Source: Sphaerulina vaccinii (taxonomy: Eukaryota > Ascomycota > Dothideomycetes > Mycosphaerellales > Mycosphaerellaceae). From it: a DNA stretch of 64,000 bases. Below the pieces are notes generated by a model, which had not been told where the DNA came from, did no database searches, and saw only the letters and a program-made list of their open reading frames with translations. A program made the position numbers and the translations under genes. Of this stretch, positions 54,550 through 64,000 are shown piece by piece. The number at the start of each line of letters is the position of its first letter. Position 1 is the stretch's first letter. The stretch is from the NCBI GenBank assembly GCA_022570795.1, contig JAKUDP010000017.1, forward strand, positions 434,001-498,000, written 5' to 3'.

Positions 54550-55554
54550 CTACTTAGCGTGACCGTTCGACTGTTGCAAACCCGCCTTGCCATTCTTGAA
54601 GTCCTCGAAACCTTCCTTCGCCGCGTCCTGAACAGTCTTCTCTCCCGCAACGATCTGCTTCGTCACCTTCAAGATGTCGGACCAGTCCTCGAAGACAGTG
54701 AAAGGCACTTCCTCCTTTGCGCAATAGCGAATGAGATCGTGGCCTTTCTTTGCGAAGAGGAGATCGGTCTCCCGAGCAGCTGAGAGATCTGAGACGCCGT
54801 CACCAGCGTAGAACAATATAGGGCGTTGATCAGCTGGGAGTTCGGCGTATGGTCGAATACTAAGCGACTTATCGTGGCCGAAGTCGCTGTTCACAAAAGT
54901 CAGTAAGCAACACACGTGTGTAAGTGAAAGGAGAATTGACATACGACTCATCATGATACTTGATCTTCCAACCTCCTTCCTGGTCAATGCTCTTTCCCTC
55001 CCGTGGCTCAACATCGTTGGCGATGATATCCAGCTTGACGTGGTCTGGTCCTATCAGATTCTTCAGGATGGCCCGGATGATCGGGTACATGCCTGAAGAC
55101 ACCACGACAGTCGGGATGCCATTGGCGAGAGCCCACTCGAAGTACTCCTTGAAACCTGGGTCGAGCTTGATGTTTTGGACTAGGTAGTCGATGCACTCTG
55201 GGAAAGGCTTCTTGACGGAGTCGAGCATCTTGCGGAAGGATTCGCTGTGACAAGTTAGCTGCTGATATATGTTGGTTGTCTTAAGATGGAGTCATACCGG
55301 AAAGTGTCCTTCTCCTCAAGAACATCTCTGTTTCCTTGGCGTCGAAGGTCGCCGCCGAAGCCTATGTTGTCTGTCTGCGTTGTCGGTCAATCCGGTCCTG
55401 TCACATCAGACAGTTTTGCGAAACATACCATGTAGTCATTGCTGTCCTGCAATGTGATGGTTCCATCGAAGTCGGTGAAGAAGATGAACTTCGGGTCCTT
55501 GAAGGGATACTTGAGAGCGTAGAACTTGTCGTCGCTGAACTCTGATCCACTCAT
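54550..55554 (-). CDS. HAD-family phosphatase, polyol/phosphosugar type (Pyp1-like)
   Basis: Four exons (55429-55554, 55298-55374, 54945-55244, 54550-54886) with introns of 54, 53 and 58 bp join in frame to 279 aa. HAD motif I is FFTDFDGTI (residues about 24-32) with both catalytic Asp, motif II is VVVSSGM (about 110) and motif IV is GDGVSDLSAA (about 195). The layout fits the phosphoserine-phosphatase-like group that includes yeast Pyp1 (YNL010W), which dephosphorylates pentose and polyol phosphates. Cytosolic; no targeting signal. It shares a 187-bp promoter with SHE9. The exact substrate is unproved. Confidence 0.82.
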
Positions 55555-55741
55555 CTTGTCGGTCGTGGGTTGGAGTTCTTGGTTGTGGTGTTGCCGTTGG
55601 AGAGATGTGAAACGAAGTCGGCTCAACAAAAATGTTATCGACTTCACTTCGGCAGGCACGTCATCCGAAACTCTATCAAATGCCGACACTGTGCATACAC
55701 TATTTTGAGGTGGAGCTCTCTGAGAACTTCTCGACATCGAT
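55555..55741. promoter_or_regulatory. Bidirectional promoter between the HAD phosphatase and SHE9
   Basis: A 187-bp interval between divergent start codons, necessarily containing both core promoters. No named element is evident. Confidence 0.5.
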
Positions 55742-57281
55742 ATGAGCACGACAGTGAGGCCATTGGCACGGTTGGCAACAGTCACAGCGAGATGGACATG
55801 CGCAGGATGCCGAGTGGAGGCGCAGGCGACGAGGACGACTACACCGATATGGCAGCGAGAGTTCTCGAGTACGATTCGGAGGAGAGATGACAAGACAGAG
55901 GAGAGGCTACGGCGGATACAAGAAGATAATGCAGCTCGCATCAAGAAGCAGGAGGAAGAGGCACGACAGCTCGCTCGACAGAAGACGAAACGACTACGCG
56001 ACGAAGAAGAGGCTGCACACGCGCGAAGACCCGAGGCAGAGTCTCAGAGACAGCGGCAGGATGCAAGCACAGAGAGTACCACGAGGGCAATTTCGACTCC
56101 ACCGCCTCCTGCGACCGCTGCCGAATCCTCAAAAGCATTGCCATCACACGCCGAATCGAAACGCTCCGACCTCCAAAAACGGGCTCTCAAACTACTGGAC
56201 GAACTACTTGTAAAAGCCAACACGATCTCCCAACAAGTCAATCAATACACCGGAACAGACTATACCGGGATTGAAGCCTTGCGCCAAGAGATCTCGCAAC
56301 AGGAACAGGTAAGCAGTAGTAGGCCAAAGGCATCTCAATTGCCCGATGTCTCACTGGAATTGAGCCCGCTGAGGCGACAAGTTCGAAGACAGACCTTGTG
56401 AGACGCGTTCGCGCTTTTCAGAGATACTTGCTTACCTTCTACTTTTGCAGCAACTCCGACAGCGAAGTAAAGACCTGACCTCAGCCCGAGACACTCTAAA
56501 TGAAGCCTACGCATCCCAAGCGACGGCCCAGCGAGAGACAGTGGGGCTCCTTGAAAGGAAGAGCACATGGAGTACCTCAGACCTGGACAGATACACGTCT
56601 CTCGTACGATCAGAACATCTCAATGAACAGAAAGTGAGCCAGGCCAAAGAGGGGCTGGAGAAGGCAGAACAGAGACTAGAAGAGGGTAGAGCTTTGCTCG
56701 AACGACTTGAGAGGAAGCAATACCACGAAGAGCAAGTCTGGAACAACATGATCCGGAGAAACTCCACCTGGCTGACTTTCGGGTTGATGGGGTTCAATAT
56801 CATACTCTTGCTGGCCAATATTGTAATATTTGAGCCCTGGAGGAGAGATAAGATCATACGAGGGATCGAAGGTGCTCTGGAGAAGAAGCATATCGTCCAT
56901 TATGAGACGGAGAACAAAGGAACCCAGGTCGAAGACGTCGAGCTTCTCCAGGTAGCACAACCTCCAAGCCAACAGAGCGTTGACCTGGCAGCGGAAGCCT
57001 CGAAGCTGCAAAACGGAGAGCTTCCACCTCTCGAAGCCTCAGAAGTCATCGGCGCAGTGCCCAATGTCTCTGATGAGATCGCTCAGAGCCAGACCAAGAC
57101 CGCGGAGACAACTCAAGCAGACAAGCCAACCTTCGAGGCGTGGCAAGATACTGTACGCGACCTGTTCTCGGAAAGGATTGTCCAAATGCGCAAAGTGGAT
57201 ATTACAAATATCGCCCTCCAAGGAGCTGCGTCTGGATTTGCCTTAATGGGACTCTTATTCGTCCTGCTAAGGCCGAGATAG
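55742..57281 (+). CDS. SHE9: Mitochondrial inner-membrane protein She9/Mdm33
   Basis: Two exons (55742-56308 and 56451-57281, 142-bp intron) encode 465 aa. The N-terminus is Arg/Thr/Ser-rich with WQREFSSTIRRR, a mitochondrial presequence. Two coiled-coil regions (about 50-90 and 145-290) flank the intron. Family signatures include LNEAYASQATAQRETVGLLE and STSDLDRYTSLVRSEH, and a first transmembrane segment at about 300-320 (TFGLMGFNIILLLANIVIF). A second hydrophobic segment ends the protein (GFALMGLLFVLLRPR). She9/Mdm33 controls inner-membrane fission and mitochondrial shape. Length and order match the family. Confidence 0.92.
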
Positions 57282-57488
57282 GCTGCGACTGTGCCAACGA
57301 AGTTACAGACCGATCGCGATTAGGACTGAATGGGGGAAATGGAGAAGACTCAAATCCTCCGACTGTAGCATGGTATCATATCGCTGTATAGGGGTATCAC
57401 TGTAATATGTAAATATGCAGAGCAAGGCTTCCGAAAGCCAGACTCAAACCTCATGCGCTCATGCTGCCACATCATCTTGCTCAAAGTC

Positions 57489-58277
57489 TCATTGAAACTC
57501 CCCAAACTCCCCATCATCAAACCCAAGCTCAGCCGCCGTCTTTCCCTCCACCTCACCTCCTGGCGTCGGAGCTTGATGTCCAGACATCTGCAGACTACTA
57601 GGCGAGACACTGTTCGCAGCAGCAGGCGGAGGAGGAGCAATACTAAACAACGCAGCAGCATCACTCCCATTCCCACTCCCACTACTCCCTCCTCCAGAAG
57701 GCCTATTCCTCCTCCCCTTCCCAGGCACATTAACGACAATCTTCTCCCCCTCTTTCAAACTGAAATCCACATTTTTCTCCTCTGCCTTCTTCTGTGTCGC
57801 CCTCCCTTGCCCACCATTCTGTTCCAGTCCGAGTGTTTTTCGAGCTTCCGTCAACGCAATCCCAAAATCGAAAGCCGGACTGCGATCCTCAAATCCTATA
57901 CCAAGTGTAGCTTTCATGCCTCCCTCCCCTACAACTCTCACGGCAAAAAACCTCGAACTATCATTCGCTTGCTGCACGACTGCTGGACTCGTATAAGGAG
58001 CTGCTGCGAAGAGATCTCCAGTATTCGCATCCTCTAGCACGATATCACATTTGAGGGTATTTTGATCTGATATTGAGGTCTCGAGTATTCGGAGTCTGGC
58101 AGTAAAGATCTGCTGTGCGGTAGGTTTATGTGGTGCGGTCCAAGCTGAGGCAGAGAAGCCGGCATTGGAGGTTAGAGGGGGTATGCCGTAGATGTGTACT
58201 GGGTGATGAGTGAAAAGGACTCTCTGGATCGCACTTTCTGGTAGAGGGCGACCTGTTGCTGGGTCGGCCATTGCCAT
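57489..58277 (-). CDS. NECAP-type adaptin-ear-binding endocytic protein
   Basis: An intronless 262-aa gene from Met 58277 (MAMADPATGRPLP); a Met two codons later or one further upstream cannot be excluded. Residues about 12-150 form the NECAP PH-like domain, with RVLFTHHPVHIYGIPPL, FTARLRILET, LKCDIVLEDANTGDLFAAAPY, SSRFFAVRVVG and ATLGIGFEDRSPAFDFGIAL. The C-terminus is Gly/Ser/Pro-rich and ends in DDGEFGEFQ, resembling short adaptor-ear-binding motifs. NECAPs act with AP2 and clathrin at endocytic sites. The gene lies divergent from the hydroxylase gene, 227 bp away. Confidence 0.88.
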   Translation of the reverse strand: MAMADPATGRPLPESAIQRVLFTHHPVHIYGIPPLTSNAGFSASAWTAPHKPTAQQIFTARLRILETSISDQNTLKCDIVLEDANTGDLFAAAPYTSPAVVQQANDSSRFFAVRVVGEGGMKATLGIGFEDRSPAFDFGIALTEARKTLGLEQNGGQGRATQKKAEEKNVDFSLKEGEKIVVNVPGKGRRNRPSGGGSSGSGNGSDAAALFSIAPPPPAAANSVSPSSLQMSGHQAPTPGGEVEGKTAAELGFDDGEFGEFQ

Positions 58278-58504
58278 TGTGGTGTATGTTATGAGGAAGG
58301 AGGTGTTCTGTAAGTGAATAGAAGTCAAAGTGGATACTCGATCGTGCCTGCATGATCTGATAACGCCCCACCTTTCTGCCTTATCAGATCTTACCCACTT
58401 GCCAAAATTATTCGGGTCCCTCCAAGTCTTCTACTCTAATCTACTCTCTCTTCACTGACACGACAACATCAACTTACCAAATCAACGGACTCACGAACGA
58501 CACC
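58278..58504. promoter_or_regulatory. Bidirectional promoter between NECAP and LIA1
   Basis: 227 bp between divergent start codons; the right half is pyrimidine-rich (ctactctctcttcac), a common feature of fungal housekeeping promoters. Confidence 0.45.
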
Positions 58505-59537
58505 ATGGCCGCCGATACAGTCGCAACATTGCGAACAGATCTCTGTTCCGAGTCCACCCCGCTAGCAAAACGTTTCCGCTCACTCTTCAGTCTCAAGCAC
58601 CTCGCCTCACAAAACCCTCCCACGAAAGATTCCATACCAGCAATCGAAGCAATCGCAGCAGCTTTCACTTCACCTTCCGCACTCCTGAAACATGAGCTAG
58701 CATACTGCCTAGGCCAGTCAGGCAAGAGCGAGGCGATTCCATTTCTGAGGGCAGTTATTGAGGATAGGAAGGAAGATCCTATGTGCAGACATGAAGCTGC
58801 TGAGGCTTTGGGTGCGTTGGGTGATCAGACGAGTCTGCCTTTGTTGAGGGAGAGGAGAGATGATAAGACTGAGGAAGAGGTTGTGAGGGAGACTTGTGAG
58901 ATTGCTGTTGAGAGGTTGGAGTGGGAGGGTAGTGAGGAGGGGAGGAAGGAGAAATTGAAGCAGTCGTAAGTGTTCTATTTGGAGCATCGTCGTTGTTTTA
59001 TGCTGATATGTTGGTGATAGTGACTTCACATCGATTGATCCTGCACCTCCTTCGGAAATGGACGAGAAGGCTGATATTGACGAACTGCAACGAAAACTCA
59101 TGGATACGAATGCACCACTTTTCAAACGCTACAGAGCAATGTTCACGCTTCGAGACCTTGCTTCTCCTCCCGACCTTCCAACCGCGATCCCTGCGATCAA
59201 GGCCCTCGCGACTGGGCTCCACGACTCGAGTGCACTTTTCCGACACGAAGTCGCATTTGTATTTGGCCAGCTATCACACCCAGCTTCGATCCCCGCCCTC
59301 ACAGAGTGCCTCAGCGACACGACAGAGGCCAGCATGGTTCGACACGAGGCTGCTGAGGCGCTGGGTAGTCTAGGAGATGAGGATGGCGTGGAGGATACTT
59401 TGAAGAAGTTCTTGAATGATCCGGAGCAAGTAGTGAGGGACAGCATTATTGTTGCTTTGGATATGGCGGAATTTGAGAAGAATGGCGAGAGGGAGTATGC
59501 GACTGTTGTGCCGAGGGTTGAGGCTATGGCTGCTTAG
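58505..59537 (+). CDS. LIA1: Deoxyhypusine hydroxylase
   Basis: Two exons (58505-58965 and 59021-59537, 55-bp intron) give 325 aa, the usual family length. It is built of HEAT-like repeats in two halves. The iron-binding His-Glu pairs occur in each half: LLKHELAYCLGQ and CRHEAAEALGAL in the first, LFRHEVAFVFGQ and VRHEAAEALGSL in the second. The enzyme hydroxylates the deoxyhypusine residue of eIF5A, completing hypusine, needed for translation elongation and termination; it acts in the cytosol. The intron falls in the acidic linker between the halves. Confidence 0.95.
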
Positions 59538-59722
59538 GAAGAGGGCATGGCTGCTTGGCATGGTGTACTGCGATTTGGACTTGGACCAAACCCGGAATGG
59601 TGGTAGAAGCGACGGTGTACTCGTATTGCTATACGGAGCAGATCAAGGTCCAGACCACCGCGTAAGCAGGACTTATGTGGCGTGAGTACGTCTCCAGGAA
59701 CGGAGCATCGGATTCTGCCAGG

Positions 59723-60167
59723 TTAGGCACATCTCTCAGCGGCCACGGCATAGGCATAGGCATGATATCTTTCATCCAGTATACCCAGCCCAGAGAATGA
59801 AGCCCGCCGATCAGGCGCAGAACTTTGGAACAATCTTTCACTTCTCACTTTCCAAGACTGCATTTTGTCTTGCTGTTGCGCTCGATATGCCGAGATGTTC
59901 CTTGAGTATGGGTCTGATGTATTCTTCTCAGGCGTGCATGGTGTGACTTCGATTTTGCGCAACAGATCGCGCAGTTCCGGTCCTGTTTCCGTACTCCGAT
60001 ATGCCATGTCGCTTCGGGCCTGCAGTCGCCTGCAGTCGCGATGACAGATTTCGCCACCTTGCTCTGCATTTCTTGATGTTCGTCAGAACAACCACGTTGG
60101 ACCAGGACCGTGCATCTTCATGAGATTCATCTTCTGCCGCTCCAACACCGATTCCTCTCTCACTCAT
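59723..60167 (-). pseudogene. Small hypothetical gene interrupted by a 10-bp tandem duplication
   Basis: The minus-strand frame from Met 60167 (MSERGIGVGAAEDESH) runs 45 or so residues to RNLSSRLQ. There the 10-bp unit cctgcagtcg occurs twice in exact tandem (60019-60028 and 60029-60038). Ignoring one copy, the same frame would continue directly into a 95-codon frame (AYRSTETGPELRDLLRKIEV, then ISAYRAQQQDKMQSWKVRSE) to a stop at 59723. As written, the first frame goes out of phase. The parts look like one short, hydrophilic, helical protein of unknown family. Allelic variation or a sequence error are alternatives to true loss. Confidence 0.5.
60019..60038 (+). repeat. Exact 10-bp tandem duplication
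   Basis: The decamer cctgcagtcg is present twice without spacer, inside the small minus-strand frame, and changes its phase by one. Confidence 0.8.
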
Positions 60168-60206
60168 AACAGATTCACCCAGATTGCCAATAGACAGATG
60201 AGGTCC

Positions 60207-60722
60207 TCAATTATTAGTATTCCATTTATGTCCACACTTCGGACAAGTATAAAACACCGTACTTCCTTCATCCGCTGAGCGTAATTGTTGCGTATAGAAT
60301 CTGACTTCTGGATGTCCGCATTTCTCGCAAGCTTGTTTTATTGTGGCGTCGTTTTTCATGTCGGATTCGGATACTTCTTGGACTGAGGATGTGAGTCTGG
60401 TGCGGAGAGAGGATTGGAAGGCGGAGGGTTTGGAGTGGGTTATTACTGTTCGGGCGGAGGTGTCTGAGAAAGGTGTTAGTGTTATGGGGTCTTGGATGAT
60501 GGTCTCGAAGCGATGAAGAAGGATAGATATGTCTGTCCTTGGCATTCACATGTTCGATGCTCGCATGAAGTCTCGAAAGTTAAGAAGCCTTGCGATCTTT
60601 TGCGACTCACCCTTATTCTGTGTGCCGCATACATCGCATTCGATATATTCTTTTCGTCCAGTATTTGCGTCTAGGAGGTTTCCACAATCTGTGCAGAAAA
60701 CTAAAGCTCCGATGGCCGTCAT
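60207..60722 (-). CDS. RPA12: RNA polymerase I subunit Rpa12
   Basis: Two exons (60611-60722 and 60207-60532, 78-bp intron) encode 145 aa. The N-terminal zinc ribbon has CTDCGNLLD and CDVCGTQNK (residues about 10-40). The C-terminal ribbon has CEKCGHPEVRFYTQQLRSAD followed by EGSTVFYTCPKCGHKW, with the Arg-Ser-Ala-Asp-Glu loop shared with TFIIS that inserts into the active site for RNA cleavage. Rpa12 supports termination and proofreading by polymerase I in the nucleolus. The acceptor used here (…gacag before ACATATC) is the only one that keeps both ribbons in frame. It is divergent from SCC2. Confidence 0.92.
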
Positions 60723-61225
60723 GTTGTCGCACTTGGTGTTGCTGTATGGTGAGTTCTTGTGTTTGGAGTGAGATTTTGCGATCCGGATGGGGCTGCCTAG
60801 AGAACTATAGCTGAAACGCGAACTGAATGTGAAGTTGTGAATTGTGAAGTGAGGTTAAAAAAATGTAGAGCTTTTGGATGTGGTCGGGATCCTCAAAATA
60901 AAGTTTGGGACGGTTCGGCGATCGGCACGGGAGGATACGCGAAAGCATCGCGACTTCCTTCCCAAGCTTCACGATGTGTGGCTCGGATGACCATCATCCT
61001 CCTTCACTCACGACACTCTTTCTCCGACTCTTCCTACGACGCGTTCTCTCGCGATAGACGCTTCCGCGAGGGCATAGCCATTGCTACAGTACGATGACGC
61101 TCTAGACTGGACTAGGACTGTAAACGACCTCTGCAAGATCACCATCTGCAGCCTGGAGAGCGAACACGATATATCGAGAAATGGCAGCGGACTTGTACAG
61201 ATGAGAAATCGAAAGAGACGGAATC
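60723..61225. promoter_or_regulatory. Divergent promoter region of RPA12 and SCC2
   Basis: About 500 bp between divergent start codons with no supported gene. No defined element is named. Confidence 0.4.
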
Positions 61226-64000
61226 ATGGAGAATGGAACGATAGATCCGAGACAGCTGCAGCGGCCGCAGCAGAATGGTACTGCAAGTGGGAGTGGCCTA
61301 CAAACGAATGACCTCGCTCCAGCGGCCACTTCCCAGGCCAGAAGACTGCGAATCCCAACTGTACAGGAGGCTCTCCCATATACGCCCATGAGCTCGGTTG
61401 TCCCCTTCAACCCTGGTAGGTGAATGACACTTCACAATCCCGTCATTGTCCTGATCATACCCCGCCATTGTGGCAGCACCTATACCACTACCATCTTCAC
61501 TCACGGCAACCAACCTAACCATCTTCCTCTTGCAGACATCATTCCACCACCACTTGCATTACCTAATACTGCTCCAACTGCTTTCCACAACGACGAAGGT
61601 GTTAAGACAGCACGTCGCGAACTCGAACGACTTGCTGCTGGTGCTAGGAGCGCTGAACAGGCTGGAAATCGGTGTCAGAAGACTCTGGAAGACTTGAAAG
61701 GGCTACTGAATCCTGACGACATCACGCAATACAGGTTCAAGACGACCAAGAGAACCACGCCGGCGACATCTTCGGACAAGCCTCTACCGCAACCAGTATT
61801 GAGTAATATGGGCAAGATGCTGCATGATGACACCAAGATCGACTTCCGCCTTCTCACGCCACCGCCTTCTGAGGAGCCGAAGTCACCACGAAAGGAAAAC
61901 CCTGCCACGGTACGCAATGAGACACGGCGTGACGTAGCCACACCACTGTCCCCGACTACGCAGCGAACTGTCTCCAAACCAAGGGTGACACTGGGATCAC
62001 CACCACCTCGACCGTCGCAGTCTACTCCAGCTGTGAATCAGCATGTTCAACGAGTGCCATCAGCTGTGGTCCAACAGCCACAGCGATCTTCCTCGCAGCA
62101 GACTAATGCACAGTCGATGCCAACGCCCCAGCGTCCTACATCTGTCCAACAAGGCACTCCGCTGGTGCAACAGAACGGAACGAGTCAGCAGCAGAAGACT
62201 GGACCTGTTCCTCTCGTGCCGTACATCCCAAGATCGTCGCAAACTTCTCAGCATCAGCCGAGCGCTAGTCAGCAGGATGAACTATCCATGCCCATCACGA
62301 AACATGCCACGCCGCAGCATGTCAAGGCATATGTTCCCATCCAGAAGATGACTCCTGCGCAACGTGCTGAGTACCAGCGAGTACCAGATCAAACGCCAGC
62401 CAGCACTGTAGCTAGGAACCAGAGTGCCTACCTTACGAATGGATCTCGTGCAAATGCCGATCAGCGATACAAAGCTGATCAGGCCCTGGAAATTCTGCAA
62501 AACCAGCTGGAGTCGATCTTTGCAGCCGAGGATCAGATGCAACCCGACACATCCGAGGACGTGTCGATACGCGAAAGCACGCTTTTCAGCATACGTGATA
62601 CCGAAGAAGGAAGTGCACTTATCCTGCAAGCTGATGCGCAGTCAAGGCTGGATCTCGCCTTTAAGAAAGTCGTGTCCGTCAATCGCCTTGTTTTCGTGGA
62701 AGTCGATACCCTCGCTCGTGTACAACGCATATGCGAACGCTCTTTGGCCGCACTGCATTCTGGATCGCTGGAACTTGGAGAAGACTGGTCTGCGGACGAT
62801 ATCGCAGACTGGCTCGGCCGCGTCTCGAATGCGGAGAACGGCCTTATCGCAGCACGAACGCTCATGCGCATCATGGTAGGCGGAGCGCACCGCAAACAGC
62901 TACAATCCGAAGATTGCCTGAAGAACGTCCTTGATGCCTTGAGGACGGTCGTTGAGGTGTGCATCATTCCTATTGTCCAGGAGCGTGCAAGTTTGTATGA
63001 CGATGTCAAAAGTAAGAAAGATGCTCCGACCAATCCCAAGTTCAGCATCGCAGCTAAGAGTCGCTCTGAGCTTCAGGCCTTAGTCGCTGCAGCAATCAAG
63101 CTCCTGCGGCAGTTAGGAGATCTGTTCGCCAAGACAGATGTCGATGAAAGTGGCGTTTCCAGCTTGCAATACATGTGCAAGACGCTCATCTTTACGGAGA
63201 ACGCGACCAATGAACGAGACTCTGTCCTCGGAATTCTGCAATTCGAGCAAATGCGAAAATTTGCGATGGATGTGACTTCCAAGATCTTCACCAAGTATAC
63301 GGAGCAACGCACCTTCATCATCGACGAGATCCTCATGTCATTGGAGAGGCTCCCAGCCAACAAGCAGAGTGCTCGACAGTATCGGCCAGCAGACGCGAAG
63401 CCTATTCAATTGGTCTCGGCCCTTTTCATGCGACTGGTACAGACGAGTGCAACTCCTAGCGAGAAGACGCTACGCCAGAAGACTGAAGCCGCAGACTCTG
63501 GTGACGAGCTTGGTGAGGAGTCGGAAGTCGCGGATTCGGAGTCTGAAGCAGAGTCCGAAGACTCTGAAAGCATCGCAGTCAAGAAGACCAAGTCGAAGGT
63601 CAAGAAGACTGCAGCTGACTTGTCGTCGTTCTACAAGCCATTACAGCAAGCTACTGTCGGCCATGCGAGTTACATTGTGAAAAGCTTGATTGGACGAGCC
63701 TCCCAGACGACCAAAGCAAGCGAGGAGCCATATCGCAAGCTTCTGGATATCTTTGTGGACGACTTCATCAATGTTCTCGGCCACAGCGACTGGCCTGCCG
63801 CCGAGGTCTTGCTTCTTGCGCTGGTTGCGCAGCTCGTCCAAATCATAGAAACTCCAAAGAGTCCCGCGCCTTCACGCACCTTGGCGCTAGAACTTCTCGG
63901 CGTCATCGGTTCTGGCATATCTGAGCTTGTTTCCTCGGTTCACAAGATGGCTTCAGCAACCGACGCGGACGATCGTGTTTCGGAGCACCTCGTCAAACTG
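61226..64000 (+). CDS. SCC2: Cohesin loader subunit Scc2/Mis4 (NIPBL family), cut by the window end
   Basis: Exon 1 (61226-61415) and exon 2 (61536 to the window edge, open) are joined over a 120-bp intron. About 884 residues are visible; the full protein would be roughly twice that. The N-terminal part is Gln/Pro/Ser-rich, with PYTPMSSVVPFNPG at the exon junction and PQHVKAYVPIQKMTPAQRAE at about 330. The conserved helical region starts near 380 (DQRYKADQALEILQNQLE), and an acidic Ser/Glu stretch (EVADSESEAESEDSES) interrupts it near 730. Scc2/Mis4 with Scc4 loads cohesin onto chromosomes. The identification rests on this overall layout and the N-terminal motifs; the HEAT repeats lie mostly beyond the window. 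Confidence 0.82.

Noticed and set aside
60531..60545. Start of Rpa12 at a downstream Met in the second exon
   Set aside because: It would omit the N-terminal zinc ribbon, which is intact in an upstream exon joined by a normal intron.
1..64000. CRISPR arrays, operons, Shine-Dalgarno sites, prokaryotic mobile elements
   Set aside because: The window is eukaryotic, with spliceosomal introns; no regularly spaced identical repeats or transposase/reverse transcriptase frames were seen.

Overview
This window reads as nuclear DNA of a filamentous ascomycete, most likely a Dothideomycete (a Mycosphaerellales or Capnodiales-type fungus). The basis is: many spliceosomal introns of about 47-60 bp with GT...AG borders, gene-dense spacing of 1-3 kb, Pezizomycotina-type gene families (asco-laccase, Zn2Cys6 factors with a fungal-specific domain, GH92 mannosidase, F-box-like LPxELR proteins, an allergen-like His-rich protein), and decayed duplicates whose differences are largely C:G to T:A, as expected of an old RIP-type process. 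The species assignment is inference. Intron coordinates were derived by hand; joined exon lengths were checked to be multiples of three.

Layout. 0.2-2.2 kb: a two-RRM RNA-binding protein. 4.3-12.1 kb: a single-exon giant gene for the Tao3/Mor2/Furry morphogenesis scaffold. 13.4-19 kb: a small RING-like protein, mitochondrial ribosomal protein uS5m head-to-head with ATP25, an F-box-like orphan and a decayed partial copy of it. 20-24 kb: two divergently transcribed genes that share a His-rich allergen-like block. 24.4-29 kb: an accessory stretch with a frameshifted small secreted protein, a Thr/Ser-rich secreted wall-type protein, gene relics and degenerate repeats. 29.4-31.3 kb: an asco-laccase. 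31.7-36.6 kb: ubiquitin-activating enzyme E1 and an F-box-like protein.

37.5-49.2 kb is the most interesting block. It holds a secreted GH92 mannosidase, an SDR resembling fungal L-rhamnose 1-dehydrogenase, a divergently transcribed Zn2Cys6 regulator, an MFS sugar transporter, a second SDR of the sorbose/xylulose reductase type, and a class II (fructose-bisphosphate-type) aldolase. These look like parts of a small sugar-uptake and oxidation cluster with its own regulator. Its substrate is not fixed by the sequence, and no lactonase, dehydratase or kinase is visible.

49.2-54 kb: a decayed tandem repeat of about 142 bp, an orphan LPREL-type protein and a large C2H2-plus-ankyrin protein. 54.5-64 kb returns to housekeeping genes, mostly in divergent pairs sharing short promoters: a HAD phosphatase and She9/Mdm33, a NECAP-type endocytic protein and deoxyhypusine hydroxylase, Rpa12 and the cohesin loader Scc2/Mis4 (cut by the window end). 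One small gene between them appears broken by an exact 10-bp tandem duplication. I saw no rRNA, tRNA, CRISPR array or intact transposon.
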